From Nitrospirota bacterium (GTDB lineage Bacteria; Nitrospirota; JACRHL01): a stretch of 64,000 nucleotides of DNA. Made by a program: the position numbers and the translations under genes. Of this stretch, positions 63,849 through 64,000 are shown in pieces. The notes beneath the pieces were generated by a model that saw only the letters and a list, made by a program, of their open reading frames with translations, was not told the origin of the DNA and made no database searches. The stretch spans positions 1 to 64,000 of the forward strand of contig JACRHL010000014.1 of assembly GCA_016212085.1 (NCBI GenBank). The letters run 5' to 3'. Positions within the stretch are counted from its first letter, which is position 1. Each line of letters starts with the position of its first letter.

Positions 63849-64000
63849 ATGTTTCGGGGAAGCATGGTGGCGCTGGTCACGCCCCTGGACGCGGCGGGGC
63901 GGGTGGATGAGCAGGGGCTCGCCCGGCTGGTGGAGTGGCAGGTGGCGCAGGGGACCCGCGGCATCGTGCCGTGCGGCACCACCGGCGAGTCGGCCACCCT
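63849..64000 (+). CDS. dapA: 4-hydroxy-tetrahydrodipicolinate synthase (partial, N-terminus)
   Basis: The first 50 codons, cut by the window end. GGAGG (63840-63844) precedes ATG 63849. [14 protein letters not shown] and [12 protein letters not shown] are the family N-terminus; the latter loop binds pyruvate's carboxylate (Thr-Thr). DapA condenses pyruvate with aspartate semialdehyde, the committed step of lysine and diaminopimelate synthesis. Confidence 0.95.
   Translation, partial: MFRGSMVALVTPLDAAGRVDEQGLARLVEWQVAQGTRGIVPCGTTGESAT

Overview
This 64 kb window comes from a GC-rich bacterial chromosome with almost no spare DNA. Genes overlap by 4 bp (ATGA/GTGA) in many places, GTG starts are common, and I see no insertion sequence, prophage, CRISPR array or integron. 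The gene set suggests a member of the Proteobacteria: a two-step MreBCD/PBP2/RodA cluster, TrmL, ArgA as an amino-acid-kinase/GNAT fusion, Tas, YciB and a SurA-like foldase. Several traits argue against an ordinary gammaproteobacterium: the order tuf-rpmG-trnW-secE-nusG, RNase Y alongside RNase G, a B12-dependent ribonucleotide reductase, and divergent pyruvate and 2-oxoglutarate ferredoxin oxidoreductase loci. An early-branching lineage (Magnetococcia, Zetaproteobacteria or Acidithiobacillia-like), perhaps an autotroph using the reductive TCA cycle, would fit. This placement is inference; no database search was possible.

Layout. 1-12 kb: translation/transcription supercluster (tuf end, rpmG, tRNA-Trp, secE, nusG, rplK, rplA, L10 leader, rplJ, rplL, rpoB, rpoC) ending at a strong intrinsic terminator. 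12-22 kb: a PocR-GAF-GGDEF protein, an unknown protein, then the por operon (two fused subunits, minus strand) facing away from the kor operon (plus strand) across a 488-bp control region. 22-26 kb: small accessory genes (pentapeptide repeat, acyltransferase, zinc ribbon, Tas, LysM). 26-32 kb: minus-strand rarA-rny-ymdB-xseA, with a 6S-like RNA starting divergently from rarA. 32-34 kb: M23 peptidase, trmL, a flavin reductase, mutT. 34-45 kb: cell-shape operon mreBCD-mrdA-rodA followed by a radical SAM protein and rng. 45-49 kb: SurA-like protein, an unlisted 36-residue membrane protein, DUF2065, thioredoxin, recN, alcohol dehydrogenase. 49-57 kb: a minus-strand methyltransferase/M42 peptidase/propeller operon, yciB, a pair of M16 proteases and envelope proteins. 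57-64 kb: TauE, argA, argE, nrdJ and the start of dapA.

How it fits together. Most of the window is growth machinery: RNA polymerase and ribosomal proteins, RNA decay (RNase Y, RNase G), wall elongation (Mre/PBP2/RodA, LysM, M23), arginine and lysine/diaminopimelate biosynthesis, and deoxynucleotide supply. The two oxidoreductase loci move carbon between acetyl-CoA/pyruvate and succinyl-CoA/2-oxoglutarate using ferredoxin. The most informative non-coding features are a tandem NrdR operator plus a perfect DnaA box upstream of nrdJ, the 6S-like RNA beside rarA, an L10 leader, and a short repeat whose first three bases are the TAG stop codon of several genes.
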